DNA of 64,000 nucleotides from Flavobacterium sp. KS-LB2 (lineage in GTDB: Bacteria; Bacteroidota; Bacteroidia; Flavobacteriales; Flavobacteriaceae), in NCBI RefSeq assembly GCF_036895565.1, contig NZ_CP145904.1, positions 868,001-932,000 on the forward strand, given 5' to 3'. The notes beneath the pieces were generated by a model. It was not told the origin of the DNA. It saw nothing but the letters and a program-made list of their open reading frames with translations, and did no database searches. Shown piece after piece: positions 37,685-46,526 of this stretch. The position numbers and the translations under genes were made by a program. How positions within the stretch are numbered: position 1 is the stretch's first letter; every line of letters begins with the position of its first letter.

Positions 37685-38449
37685 ATGAAATTACAAAATA
37701 GAATTATGATAAACCTACTTTATTTTAAAATTGAACCGCATCTTAGAGAGCAAATTGAAAATTTTTCAGCAAGTTCTTCTATTCAAAAATTTAATTTTCA
37801 GGCAACAGATGATGTTGACGAATTTACGAATTTCTATACTAAGAATTGTTTTGATATCATAATTATGAATCCGAGTCACAACAAAGACGAAATTATTAAT
37901 TTATTCCAAAAGACAGCCGTATCGATTTCTAAACTAATTATTTTTTCACCCAACAAAACTGATGCTTTTGACTTTATCAACTTTAATGTTTTTGGTTTTC
38001 TTGCTTATCCTTTGGATGCGGTACAGGTGATTACGATTATTAATAGATGTTTAAATAAGATAGCTGTAGAGAATGATACACATCAACTTAAATTAGCCAA
38101 AGATAAATTTCAAAAATTCGTCTCTATTAATTCTGTAAAAAAGATTGAATTGATTAAAACGGATGACATTAGTCATTTTGAAGCGGATGGGAGATATACT
38201 ATTGTATATCTAACTAATGGTGTCAGTAAAATGGCTAGTAAGAATATTGGAGAATTTCAAAAATTATTAAATCCAGATATTTTTTGCAGAATTCATCATA
38301 AATTTATTATTAATATGAATAACCTTCTGAATATATTAAAATCGGACGGGTACTATTGTGAAATGAGCAACAATAAAAATATTCCAGTTTCTAAGAGAAA
38401 ACTTGAAAATTTGAACGCTATTTTAAACTTGGGAAAAACGCTTGTCTAA
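37685..38449 (+). CDS. LytTR-type regulator with degenerate receiver domain
   Basis: About 255 residues. I place the start at ATG 37685, one codon after a possible TTG start; ATG 37706 is another option. The N-terminal 120 residues have the size and secondary-structure rhythm of a receiver. The acidic pocket is lost, and the phosphoacceptor position reads FDIIIMNPS, with Asn62 instead of Asp. The C-terminal LytTR DNA-binding domain is clear (about 145-245): IELIKTDDISHFEADGRYT, SKNIGEFQKLL, FCRIHHKFIINM. It is divergent from the big polysaccharide operon and 206 bp before the wecA-wza/wzc genes, so it may regulate either. Control by phosphorylation is unlikely. Confidence 0.85.
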   Translation: MKLQNRIMINLLYFKIEPHLREQIENFSASSSIQKFNFQATDDVDEFTNFYTKNCFDIIIMNPSHNKDEIINLFQKTAVSISKLIIFSPNKTDAFDFINFNVFGFLAYPLDAVQVITIINRCLNKIAVENDTHQLKLAKDKFQKFVSINSVKKIELIKTDDISHFEADGRYTIVYLTNGVSKMASKNIGEFQKLLNPDIFCRIHHKFIINMNNLLNILKSDGYYCEMSNNKNIPVSKRKLENLNAILNLGKTLV

Positions 38450-38594
38450 AATTGTATGGTTTTTATGTTGTTGGATGAAATAATTGTTAAACAAAATAAA
38501 TTCATATCTTCTAGATAATAGAATGTTGGTAATTAATACTAATAAAAAACTTTTAGTTCCATTTATTAATAAATAATCTTCACTTATTACTAAT

Positions 38595-38628
38595 CAAAAG
38601 TAAGCGGTGTACTGCCACAATACTTTTG
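38595..38628 (+). promoter_or_regulatory. Inverted TACTTTTG elements before wecA-wza
   Basis: CAAAAGTA (38595-38602) and TACTTTTG (38621-38628) form a perfect 8-bp inverted repeat with an 18-nt spacer. The right half matches the -7 element TAnnTTTG and lies 27 bp before the ATG at 38656. No TTG sits at the -33 position. It may be a promoter with an overlapping operator, for instance for the LytTR protein encoded just upstream. Confidence 0.4.
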
Positions 38629-38655
38629 CAGTGAAAATAATTCCTAATTGAAAAC

Positions 38656-40524
38656 ATGACGAACCATTCATCAACAATCTCATTATTTTACCCTGAGAGT
38701 ATATACTTTCTTTTCTTTATCGTAGCCTGGGGAATCAGTTATCTTAGTTTTCCAGTTATCATCAATGTTTCTAAAGTCAAAGGATTATGTGCCACGCCAT
38801 CTGATAGAAGTTCTCATACAACGGAAACTCCAAATCTCGGCGGTGTCGGTATTTTTATAGGTTTTGTCTCAGCCTACACCTTTTTTGGATCATTGTTTAA
38901 TACAGACAACAAGTACAACATTGGCGGTTTACTTCTTATTTTATTTTTTTTGGGTTTAAAAGATGATATTTTAATTTTGTCAGCCAAAACAAAATTAGTC
39001 GTTCAGTGTGTAGTGAGCTTGCTTCTTACATTAAATTCCAACATTACGATTCACAATTTTTACGGGATTTTTGGCATTTATGAAATAGATTCAGTGCCTG
39101 CAATAGCCTTAACTACTTTTGTTTACGTTTTAATTATTAATTCCTACAATTTGATAGATGGCATAGATGGCCTAGCTGGTATCATTGCTATTTGTTTTTT
39201 TTGTGTCAGCAGTATTTTGTTTTACAATGCAGATGCAATCCCTTTGATCATCGTTTCCTTAACCTTAATGGGATCACTCATCGCTTTTTTACAATATAAC
39301 TTTTCCAAGAAAATGAAAATCTTTATGGGTGATACTGGTTCGATGATAGTTGGATTTTTACTTTCGTTTGTACTAATCAATCTTCTCAACTTGAAACAAC
39401 TAAATTTTGGATTATTTTCTTATCCAACCAATCCCGTTTTATTTATTGCATTATTATTTTATCCCTTGTTGGATACTGCACGAATTTTTTTTGTTAGGCT
39501 TGTGATTTTTAAAAAAAGTCCTTTTAATGCCGATAAAAATCACATTCATCATAAACTTCTATCGTTAGGTTTTAAACACTACCAAATTTCTATCTTGGTA
39601 GGAGTAGTGACGTTACTTTTAGCTTCTTCTAGTATATTGATGGTCAAACAAACTATTTATGTTCAACTTTTTAGTATCATTTTTATGGGTATTATCTTGT
39701 TTTCGCTACCTATTATCATAGATAAAATGAAATCAATTAGTTTTAACTTTTTGAAAGATAGTATTCTACTGTTATTACTATTATTAACTATTGGTTCTCT
39801 TCAGTCTTGTGCTTCAAAAAAAGATGTTTTATATTTTCAAGATTATGATAAAGCTGCAATTGACGATACCAAAATTTTGAATCAAAAAATTGAAACTAAT
39901 GATATTTTATCGGTAAAGATTTATTCTCTGGACCCAGAAGCAGCAAAAATTTACAATATCGACTTACTGGAAAGTACTGCTGGTGGTTTACAATTGGAAA
40001 TGGTTAGACTTAGAAGTTACCTAGTTAGTGATGGAGGTGAAATCACCATGCCAGTGCTTGGGAGTATTATTGTAAACACTAAAACTACGTTAGAGTTAGA
40101 AGAATATCTTAGAGCAAAATTGATTAACGAAGGTCATTTAAAAGATCCTACAGTTACGGTTCGTATTTTGAATTCAAAAATTACTGTTTTAGGCGAAGTT
40201 AGAACTCCAGGAACATACACCTTTGCTGAGAAGAACCTTACGTTACTTCAGGCACTTGGCTTAGCAGGTGACCTTACAATAAATGGGGAACGAAAAGATG
40301 TGCTATTGATACGGCAGGAGGGTAATGCTAAAACTATCCACCATATTGACTTAACGTCTAAAGAATGGATGAATACTGAATTGTTTTACATAAAACAAAA
40401 TGATGTTATAATTGTAAATCCAAATAACGCCAGAGTTAAATCAGCTGGAATTATTGGAAATGCAGGAACTTTAATTTCGGTAATCTCGCTATTACTAACC
40501 GGATTTTTACTTATAAAACAATAG
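38656..40524 (+). CDS. WecA-type sugar-phosphate transferase fused to Wza-type export lipoprotein
   Basis: 622 residues. Residues 1 to about 355 are a MraY/WecA/TagO-family polyprenyl-phosphate transferase with about ten membrane helices: TPNLGGVGIFIGF, GLKDDILILSAKTKL, NLIDGIDGLAG, FMGDTGSMIVGFLLS and the NADKNHIHHKLL histidine loop. From Met358 (MKSISFNFLKDSILLLLLLL) an apparent lipoprotein signal with lipobox LQSC (Cys385) begins. A polysaccharide export domain (SVKIYSLDPEA, YLVSDGGEITMPVLG), an SLBB domain (ITVLGEVRTPGTYTF) and a C-terminal membrane helix follow. In relatives these are two genes; here no stop separates them. Internal initiation at ATG 39727 would restore a normal Wza. Confidence 0.88.
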   Translation: MTNHSSTISLFYPESIYFLFFIVAWGISYLSFPVIINVSKVKGLCATPSDRSSHTTETPNLGGVGIFIGFVSAYTFFGSLFNTDNKYNIGGLLLILFFLGLKDDILILSAKTKLVVQCVVSLLLTLNSNITIHNFYGIFGIYEIDSVPAIALTTFVYVLIINSYNLIDGIDGLAGIIAICFFCVSSILFYNADAIPLIIVSLTLMGSLIAFLQYNFSKKMKIFMGDTGSMIVGFLLSFVLINLLNLKQLNFGLFSYPTNPVLFIALLFYPLLDTARIFFVRLVIFKKSPFNADKNHIHHKLLSLGFKHYQISILVGVVTLLLASSSILMVKQTIYVQLFSIIFMGIILFSLPIIIDKMKSISFNFLKDSILLLLLLLTIGSLQSCASKKDVLYFQDYDKAAIDDTKILNQKIETNDILSVKIYSLDPEAAKIYNIDLLESTAGGLQLEMVRLRSYLVSDGGEITMPVLGSIIVNTKTTLELEEYLRAKLINEGHLKDPTVTVRILNSKITVLGEVRTPGTYTFAEKNLTLLQALGLAGDLTINGERKDVLLIRQEGNAKTIHHIDLTSKEWMNTELFYIKQNDVIIVNPNNARVKSAGIIGNAGTLISVISLLLTGFLLIKQ

Positions 40525-40528
40525 ACCA

Positions 40529-42919
40529 TTGGATAATACATTTGAAGAACAGTTAGACCTTAAGAAAGAGTTATTTAATTATTTATCCTACTGGAAATAT
40601 TTTGTAATTTGTTTGGCACTTGGGCTATTTTCCGCTTATTTTTATCTGCGGTACATCAGTCCCGTTTATGCTATAGAAGCAAAAATTAAGATTTTAGAAG
40701 AGAGTAATAAAGGTCTAAAACTCCCTTCGGAATTGTTGGGTATGATGGCGAGTAAATCAGGAATCAATCTGGAAAATGAATTAGAAACCATGAAGTCGAG
40801 ACGTTTAATAGGTCCGGTAGTGTCTCAATTAAATCTAACTACTTCCTATTTTACCAAAGGAAAATTTAAAAATACAGAGTTGTGGAATGCGCCACTAACT
40901 GTAACTCCTATAATTACTCAGGACGATTCTTTTAATCCGATTACGATCTCTTTTACCAAACAAAAGGACGGGTATCTTGTTCATAAAGAAGACAGTACTA
41001 CAGTTTTCATATCGGGAAACCATGGAAATATCAAGATCAAGAGTTTAGAATTACTTATTGAACCTAATGCTAATGCGAAACCAGAGACAAAAGAGTTTTT
41101 TGTGAGGGTTGTCCCATTTAAAGCGGCGGTAGAATCACTGAAAAACAGAATTTCTATTGCTAAAGTCGGAGATGAAAGTGATATTTTGTCAGTTGGTATG
41201 CAAGATGTGAATACAGAGCGCGGCATTGCCATCCTAGATAAATTAGTAAGTGTTTTTAATGAAGATGGAATCTACGATAGACGAATGGTTAATAAAAAAA
41301 CAGTAGATTTTATTGATGAGCGTTTTAAAAATTTGACCTCTGAATTGGATAGTATAGAAATTTCAAAGCGGGATTTTAAAAAATCGAAAGGGATTAGTTT
41401 TATAGAAGCCGATGCCGCAGTAGATGTGAATAAAAGGGCAGGAGCTGATGAATCCTTATTTAGGATTGAAACCCAAATTCAGTTGTCTAAATTACTACAA
41501 GATGCTTTAACGGCCTCTAAAATTGCAATTTTGCCAGCTAATATAGGTCTTGATAATGCGATCATTAATAATTTAATTAATGAATACAATATGCTAGTTT
41601 TTCAAAGAGAAAAACTGAATAAAACCTCCGGCAGTGAAAATCCGACCTTAAAAGTACTGGAATCCCAAATAAGTGGAATTAAAGATAATATTAATGCCTC
41701 TATCTACACCTACAATAAGCAATTAAAAGTTAGTTTATCGCAACAGCAAGTAGATTATTCGAAAGCATCTGATATGGTGCTTGAAATACCAGGAAATGAA
41801 AAAATGCTACGTAGTATTGATAGAGAACAAAAAATTAAAGAGAATTTATATTTGTTATTACTTCAAAAAAGAGAAGAATCAGCTATAGCTTTCGCCGTAA
41901 CTGCACCTTCTATCAAGATTATTGAGTATGCTACTGCAGGATCTTCACCTGTAGCACCAAAACGTAATATTATTTTTCTAGTGGCACTTTTTCTAGGTTT
42001 AGCGATTCCATTTAGTATTATATATATCTATAATTTACTAGATACCAAAATTAAAGATAGTAACGATGTCGTTTTTAGAAAGTCACAAATTCCTGTTATT
42101 GCTGAGATGCCTTTGTTTAAAGATTTCAAACTATTCAAAGATGGAAATGACCGATCAGTTCACGCGGAGAGTTTTAGGATTTTGTCGTCTAATGCGAGTT
42201 TTTCACTACCCTTAAAAGAGAAGAATGTGGGACAGGTCATTTTGGTAACTTCCTCTATTATGGGTGAAGGAAAGACCTTTATTGCTACAAACCTAAGTCT
42301 TGCTTACGCAAGTTACGATAAAAAAGTATTATTAATAGGTGCTGATATGCGTAAGCCTAAGCTTGATGTTGCTTTAGATATAGTTAAAGTGGATAGAGGT
42401 TTGTCCCTTTATTTGCATGATATACAGACCAGTTGGCAAGATGTGGTGGTGAAGAACAATCCGTATAATGACAATTTAGATGTGATTTTTTCAGGAATAA
42501 TCCCACCTAATCCCTCTAGTATTATATCCAACGGTCGATTTGATGCTTTAATAAACGAAGCTAAACAGGTATATGATTATATTATAATCGATACGGCACC
42601 CACTATTTATGTTAATGATACGTTTTTGATTGCCGATAATGTCGACTTAACTTTGTACTTAACGCGAGAAGACTACACCGAAAAGCAGCTCATTGACTAT
42701 GTGACCACTTTAAAAGAAGCGGGTAAATTAAAAAATATGGCTTTTATCTTTAATGGTATTAAAGAAAAATCAGGATATGGGTATGGTTACAAATATTCGT
42801 ATAACTATGGGTATGGGTATGGGTATGGGGAAAGTAATGAACAGGACAGTAGGCCAATATTCATTAAAAATCCAGTTCGTTTTATAAAATCATACTTTAA
42901 TAAGGGAAATATTTCGTAG
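40529..42919 (+). CDS. wzc: Wzc-type polysaccharide co-polymerase and tyrosine autokinase
   Basis: 796 residues. The start is TTG 40529. An in-frame stop lies at 40514 and no ATG is available until far inside the Wzz domain, so TTG is the only sensible start. The Wzz domain has two membrane helices (about 22-40 and 480-500, after SSPVAPKRN) enclosing a long periplasmic coiled-coil region. The cytoplasmic BY-kinase has Walker A SSIMGEGKT (about 575-583), the ADMRKPKLD Walker A' and the IIIDTAPTIYVND Walker B. The C-terminal Tyr cluster is YGYGYKYSYNYGYGYGYG, made partly by four tandem TATGGG repeats (42806-42829). It controls chain length and export together with the adjacent Wza. Confidence 0.95.
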   Translation: MDNTFEEQLDLKKELFNYLSYWKYFVICLALGLFSAYFYLRYISPVYAIEAKIKILEESNKGLKLPSELLGMMASKSGINLENELETMKSRRLIGPVVSQLNLTTSYFTKGKFKNTELWNAPLTVTPIITQDDSFNPITISFTKQKDGYLVHKEDSTTVFISGNHGNIKIKSLELLIEPNANAKPETKEFFVRVVPFKAAVESLKNRISIAKVGDESDILSVGMQDVNTERGIAILDKLVSVFNEDGIYDRRMVNKKTVDFIDERFKNLTSELDSIEISKRDFKKSKGISFIEADAAVDVNKRAGADESLFRIETQIQLSKLLQDALTASKIAILPANIGLDNAIINNLINEYNMLVFQREKLNKTSGSENPTLKVLESQISGIKDNINASIYTYNKQLKVSLSQQQVDYSKASDMVLEIPGNEKMLRSIDREQKIKENLYLLLLQKREESAIAFAVTAPSIKIIEYATAGSSPVAPKRNIIFLVALFLGLAIPFSIIYIYNLLDTKIKDSNDVVFRKSQIPVIAEMPLFKDFKLFKDGNDRSVHAESFRILSSNASFSLPLKEKNVGQVILVTSSIMGEGKTFIATNLSLAYASYDKKVLLIGADMRKPKLDVALDIVKVDRGLSLYLHDIQTSWQDVVVKNNPYNDNLDVIFSGIIPPNPSSIISNGRFDALINEAKQVYDYIIIDTAPTIYVNDTFLIADNVDLTLYLTREDYTEKQLIDYVTTLKEAGKLKNMAFIFNGIKEKSGYGYGYKYSYNYGYGYGYGESNEQDSRPIFIKNPVRFIKSYFNKGNIS

Positions 42920-43289
42920 TGAACGATAGGATAGTTTTAGTGATAGCTTTTGTAATTTGTTTTGTAAAAACAACAATAATCAAGAGATATATTGATTGGT
43001 AGAACCCAAATTATTGAACTCCCAATAGCCAAAAAGCGTTTAACAGAAATTACTAGTCTCCTTTAGATAGTTTTCTAGTGATAATAAAATTAAAACATTG
43101 CAATTATTACATATAGATCGCCATTTGTTACAATGCAATACTGATCCTGGGTAGCAATGTTATCTTTATTTATAAATTTTACTTAAATCCAATTAAGAGA
43201 TTTTCTATCACACAAGATAAATTTTTAGTTTTTAGTCAAGGTTTATTTTAAATAAATTCTTGAAAATAAATTTTATATTATAATTTTTA
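42920..43289. other. Intergenic region without gene
   Basis: About 370 bp, AT-rich, between wzc and the T9SS surface-protein gene. I see no convincing terminator stem or TAnnTTTG promoter by eye, and no reading frame of note. Confidence 0.45.
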
Positions 43290-46154
43290 ATGAAAAATAG
43301 AATGAAAAATAAATACATATTGTTTTTTTTAATTTTGATTTGTACCATAAGTAAAACAATCGGAGCAACAATAACAAGTGCAGCTAGTGGGAATTGGAAC
43401 AGCACTACGACTTGGGCGGGAGGCATTGTGCCTTTAAGTGGAGACGATGTGATCATTGGTAATCACTCTGTAACCGTTACTGCTGATGCAACTTGTGCCA
43501 GTCTAACAACGAATCCAGGAGATACTGGACAAGCTATTTTATTAATAAATAGTGATTCTAAGATTACTGTAACTGGTTTATTTAGAGTTCAAGCTTCAGA
43601 TGCTACTAATAATACTTATGTATCAGGAACTGGTCAAATTCAAGTAGCAACGTTGAATATAGGACAAGTTTTCACTCCTACTACAACTAGAAGTACCACG
43701 TTGTTTGTCGACAATGTCTCGCTTTTTAAAATTACCGGCAACATGGCTATTTTAACTCGTATTGATATTGTTGCACCAACAAAAGTTAACTCAAGTAGAT
43801 TAAGACACAGATCGGGTACAATTGAATTAGGTGGGACTCTTACTTCATCAAACATAAACGTTGCTACAGGTTTAACAGTTGCAACTGGATCTTCAGATTT
43901 AGGATATAGAACTGATAATGGTACAAATCAAGGCGATAGTAAAATTATTTTTAAAAACACTAACCCGGCTATTACTGCAGCTGGAGATTCTGCAAGCAAT
44001 TTTACGGGTGGATCAGTAGAATTTAATATGCCAAGTGGTACATATACTTTACCTACACTGGCTTTTAAGGAATTAATATTGAATTCGGTAGGTAGAACAT
44101 TTTCAAGTAATAGTCAATTAACTTCAATTATTGATAATGGAAAGTTGTATTTAACAAATGGAACTTTAACAGCGGGTAGTGCTGCCAATTCAATAGGTTT
44201 TAACAACAATATAGAAATTATAAGAACTAATGGTGTAATAAATAATATAAATAATGCCAGACCTCGTTTAATTAATGCATCTAATAAATATAGCATTAGT
44301 TATGCACAAAATTCCTCACCTATAACTAGTGGAAGAGAATTAACACCAGTAACGGTAAGTGGATCTACTTCAACTGTTCTTACGAATAATATATCGACTA
44401 TTACTGTTAGTACAACAAATGGAGTAATTGTTGCTAACAGTGTAGAAACTGAAAATTTTGTAATTACGGCTAATTGCGCAATTAGTGGATCTGCAGATGT
44501 TATTCTCAAAGTCAAAGGTATATTTAGTGCAAGTAATGGATCTAACGTGACAATACAAGATAACTTGCTAACTCTTGCTTCAAGTGATACTTATACGGCA
44601 CGTGTAGCCCCTTTATTGAATAATGAAACAATTGGCGGAAAAATAAATATTGAGCGCTATTTAAAAAATGACAAAAGACAATGGCGTTTGTTAACGGTTC
44701 CAATAAAAGGAGACATTGATAATTCAGTCTATTTTAATTGGCAAAATAATGGTATACAAACTGGTGATGGTGTCGAACTGTGGGGTCCCGATGGAACTTT
44801 ACAAACTGACGGATCAGATTCCGGAAATGGTTTAGTACTTGTGACAAATTCACTTCACAACTTGAGAAAATGGAATAATGATTCAGGTTCCTTTATAAAT
44901 GTGACCAACACTTTAACAGAACCTTTGTTTGATAGTACTAAAAATTACGGTTTTTTATCTTTTTTTACACATCCCTTTTTAAGTGGAACAGACGGAAGTG
45001 GAGGTTATAATGCTGGTACATTGGCTTTAAACTTAAAATCATCTGGTTCTCTCATTACAGGAGATGTGGTCTATGATAATATTTTGAATACTAAATATTA
45101 CATTATTGGAAACCCTTATGCGAGTCCTATAGATTTTAGTACCATTTTGTCTGATCCTTCCAATCATGGTGTAAAAAAAATATGGCTAATTGACCCTACA
45201 GTTGGACAATTTGGAAGCTACATTACTTATGATGCTGTTGCTGGAGTGTATAGCAATGGTAGTTCAAGTTTCAGTGGAAGTACCGTTGTACAGTCTGGTC
45301 AAGCTTTTTTTGTATTAGCAGCAGGAACTGGTTCTTTAAAAACAACTACTTTAACCATAAAAGAATCCCATAAAAGTAATGCCACAACTAATTCTACCTT
45401 AAATAGAAGCACAAAAAGTAAATCTGCAAATAATTCAGCGTTGTTTAGGATACTTTTAGAAAAAGACAATGGAACTAGTTATACCAATATGGATGGTTGT
45501 GTTGCTGTTTTTTACGAAGGTGGTTCTAATGCTGTCGAGGAAAATGATGCATACAAACTAAGTAATCCCGGTGAAAATGTTAGTCTATTCAACATTTCAA
45601 GTTTTTCTATCGAACACAGAGCACCGGTTCAAGATTCTGATTTCTTGACCTTGCGTATTAGTCAGTCAATTGTTGGAGCAAATTATAAATTAAAGCTTTA
45701 TACAGAGAATTTCTCTTTTACCGGCACGGCTTACTTGCAAGATTTATTTTTGGGTACTACAACACAAATTTCATTAGATGGTTCTGCCTTTGAGTATAAG
45801 TACCAAGTAACAGCTGATTCAGCTAGTATCGGAAATCGTTTTAAAGTGATTTTTAAACAAAATAACACCTTGTCTATGGAAAGTTTAGATTCTTCTCAAT
45901 TTAATATCTATCCAAATCCCTTGACAAGTAGTGAAACTATTACGCTACAATTCAATTCTAAACAAGTCGCTACTAAATATACTTACCAAATAGTTAGTTT
46001 ACTGGGTCAGGAAATAGTTAATGGCGATTTAATAGTGTCAAGCGGTATTGCATCAATAATATTGGATGGAAAGTTGAGCGCTGGAGTTTATATTTTACAA
46101 ATTCGCGATAGGGAAAATAACGCACAGTTTACAAAAAAAATAATTATTAGATAA
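43290..46154 (+). CDS. Type IX secretion surface protein with C-terminal sorting domain
   Basis: 954 residues. An N-terminal signal peptide (KNKYILFFLILICTISKTIGA) is followed by a beta-rich region opening SAASGNWNSTTTWAGGIVPL, a start common in flavobacterial surface proteins. The long Ser/Thr/Asn-rich repetitive body suggests a beta-helix or beta-sandwich stalk. A module with RQWRLLTVP and IIGNPYASPIDF follows. The last about 80 residues form a type A sorting domain: FNIYPNPLTSSETITLQF, YQIVSLLGQEI and LSAGVYILQI, ending KKIIIR. It would be exported through the T9SS and anchored to lipopolysaccharide. It lies 5 bp upstream of the PID-CTERM-like gene. Confidence 0.9.
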   Translation: MKNRMKNKYILFFLILICTISKTIGATITSAASGNWNSTTTWAGGIVPLSGDDVIIGNHSVTVTADATCASLTTNPGDTGQAILLINSDSKITVTGLFRVQASDATNNTYVSGTGQIQVATLNIGQVFTPTTTRSTTLFVDNVSLFKITGNMAILTRIDIVAPTKVNSSRLRHRSGTIELGGTLTSSNINVATGLTVATGSSDLGYRTDNGTNQGDSKIIFKNTNPAITAAGDSASNFTGGSVEFNMPSGTYTLPTLAFKELILNSVGRTFSSNSQLTSIIDNGKLYLTNGTLTAGSAANSIGFNNNIEIIRTNGVINNINNARPRLINASNKYSISYAQNSSPITSGRELTPVTVSGSTSTVLTNNISTITVSTTNGVIVANSVETENFVITANCAISGSADVILKVKGIFSASNGSNVTIQDNLLTLASSDTYTARVAPLLNNETIGGKINIERYLKNDKRQWRLLTVPIKGDIDNSVYFNWQNNGIQTGDGVELWGPDGTLQTDGSDSGNGLVLVTNSLHNLRKWNNDSGSFINVTNTLTEPLFDSTKNYGFLSFFTHPFLSGTDGSGGYNAGTLALNLKSSGSLITGDVVYDNILNTKYYIIGNPYASPIDFSTILSDPSNHGVKKIWLIDPTVGQFGSYITYDAVAGVYSNGSSSFSGSTVVQSGQAFFVLAAGTGSLKTTTLTIKESHKSNATTNSTLNRSTKSKSANNSALFRILLEKDNGTSYTNMDGCVAVFYEGGSNAVEENDAYKLSNPGENVSLFNISSFSIEHRAPVQDSDFLTLRISQSIVGANYKLKLYTENFSFTGTAYLQDLFLGTTTQISLDGSAFEYKYQVTADSASIGNRFKVIFKQNNTLSMESLDSSQFNIYPNPLTSSETITLQFNSKQVATKYTYQIVSLLGQEIVNGDLIVSSGIASIILDGKLSAGVYILQIRDRENNAQFTKKIIIR

Positions 46155-46159
46155 ATAAT

Positions 46160-46390
46160 ATGTACACTAAAAAAATTACATTGAGCATTTGTTTTTTTAT
46201 TTTCTTTTTTGCCTCGGCACAAGATACTTGGGCTCCTCCTGCTGATTCCCCGGGGTTTGGTGATTCAAATAATGATGCCGCAACTAATGCTCCATCAGTG
46301 CCCATTGATGGAATAGAAATACCACTATTAGTCACTGGGATTGTTCTTGCTGTAGTGGTAACAAGAAGGATGCGAAAATCTATAGCATAA
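46160..46390 (+). CDS. PID-CTERM-like small surface/membrane protein
   Basis: 76 residues in three parts. A signal peptide ends near FFASAQD, a short Pro/Asp/Asn-rich segment follows (APPADSPGFGDSNNDAAT), and the C-terminus has PIDGIEIPLLVTG, a single membrane helix and a basic tail RRMRK. A Pro-Ile-Asp motif followed by helix and Arg/Lys tail is the layout I associate with the flavobacterial PID-CTERM sorting signal, comparable to PEP-CTERM proteins. It starts 5 bp after the T9SS protein gene and is probably co-transcribed. The function is not known. Confidence 0.75.
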   Translation: MYTKKITLSICFFIFFFASAQDTWAPPADSPGFGDSNNDAATNAPSVPIDGIEIPLLVTGIVLAVVVTRRMRKSIA

Positions 46391-46526
46391 ACAGTTCATT
46401 AATTCGTTGTTTCCAATATTATTTGCGATATATATAATCCAGCTTCTATCATAAAACACATTTGTTGCTAAGTAGTTTTTTCGCAAACTAAATAACAAAA
46501 AATAATTTTTAAATAATATATTAAAT

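Noticed and set aside
43232..44558. Minus-strand hydrophobic frames of 60-74 codons
   Set aside because: They mirror the Ser/Thr/Asn-rich coding sequence of the T9SS protein; antisense of such DNA yields spurious Val/Ile/Leu-rich frames.
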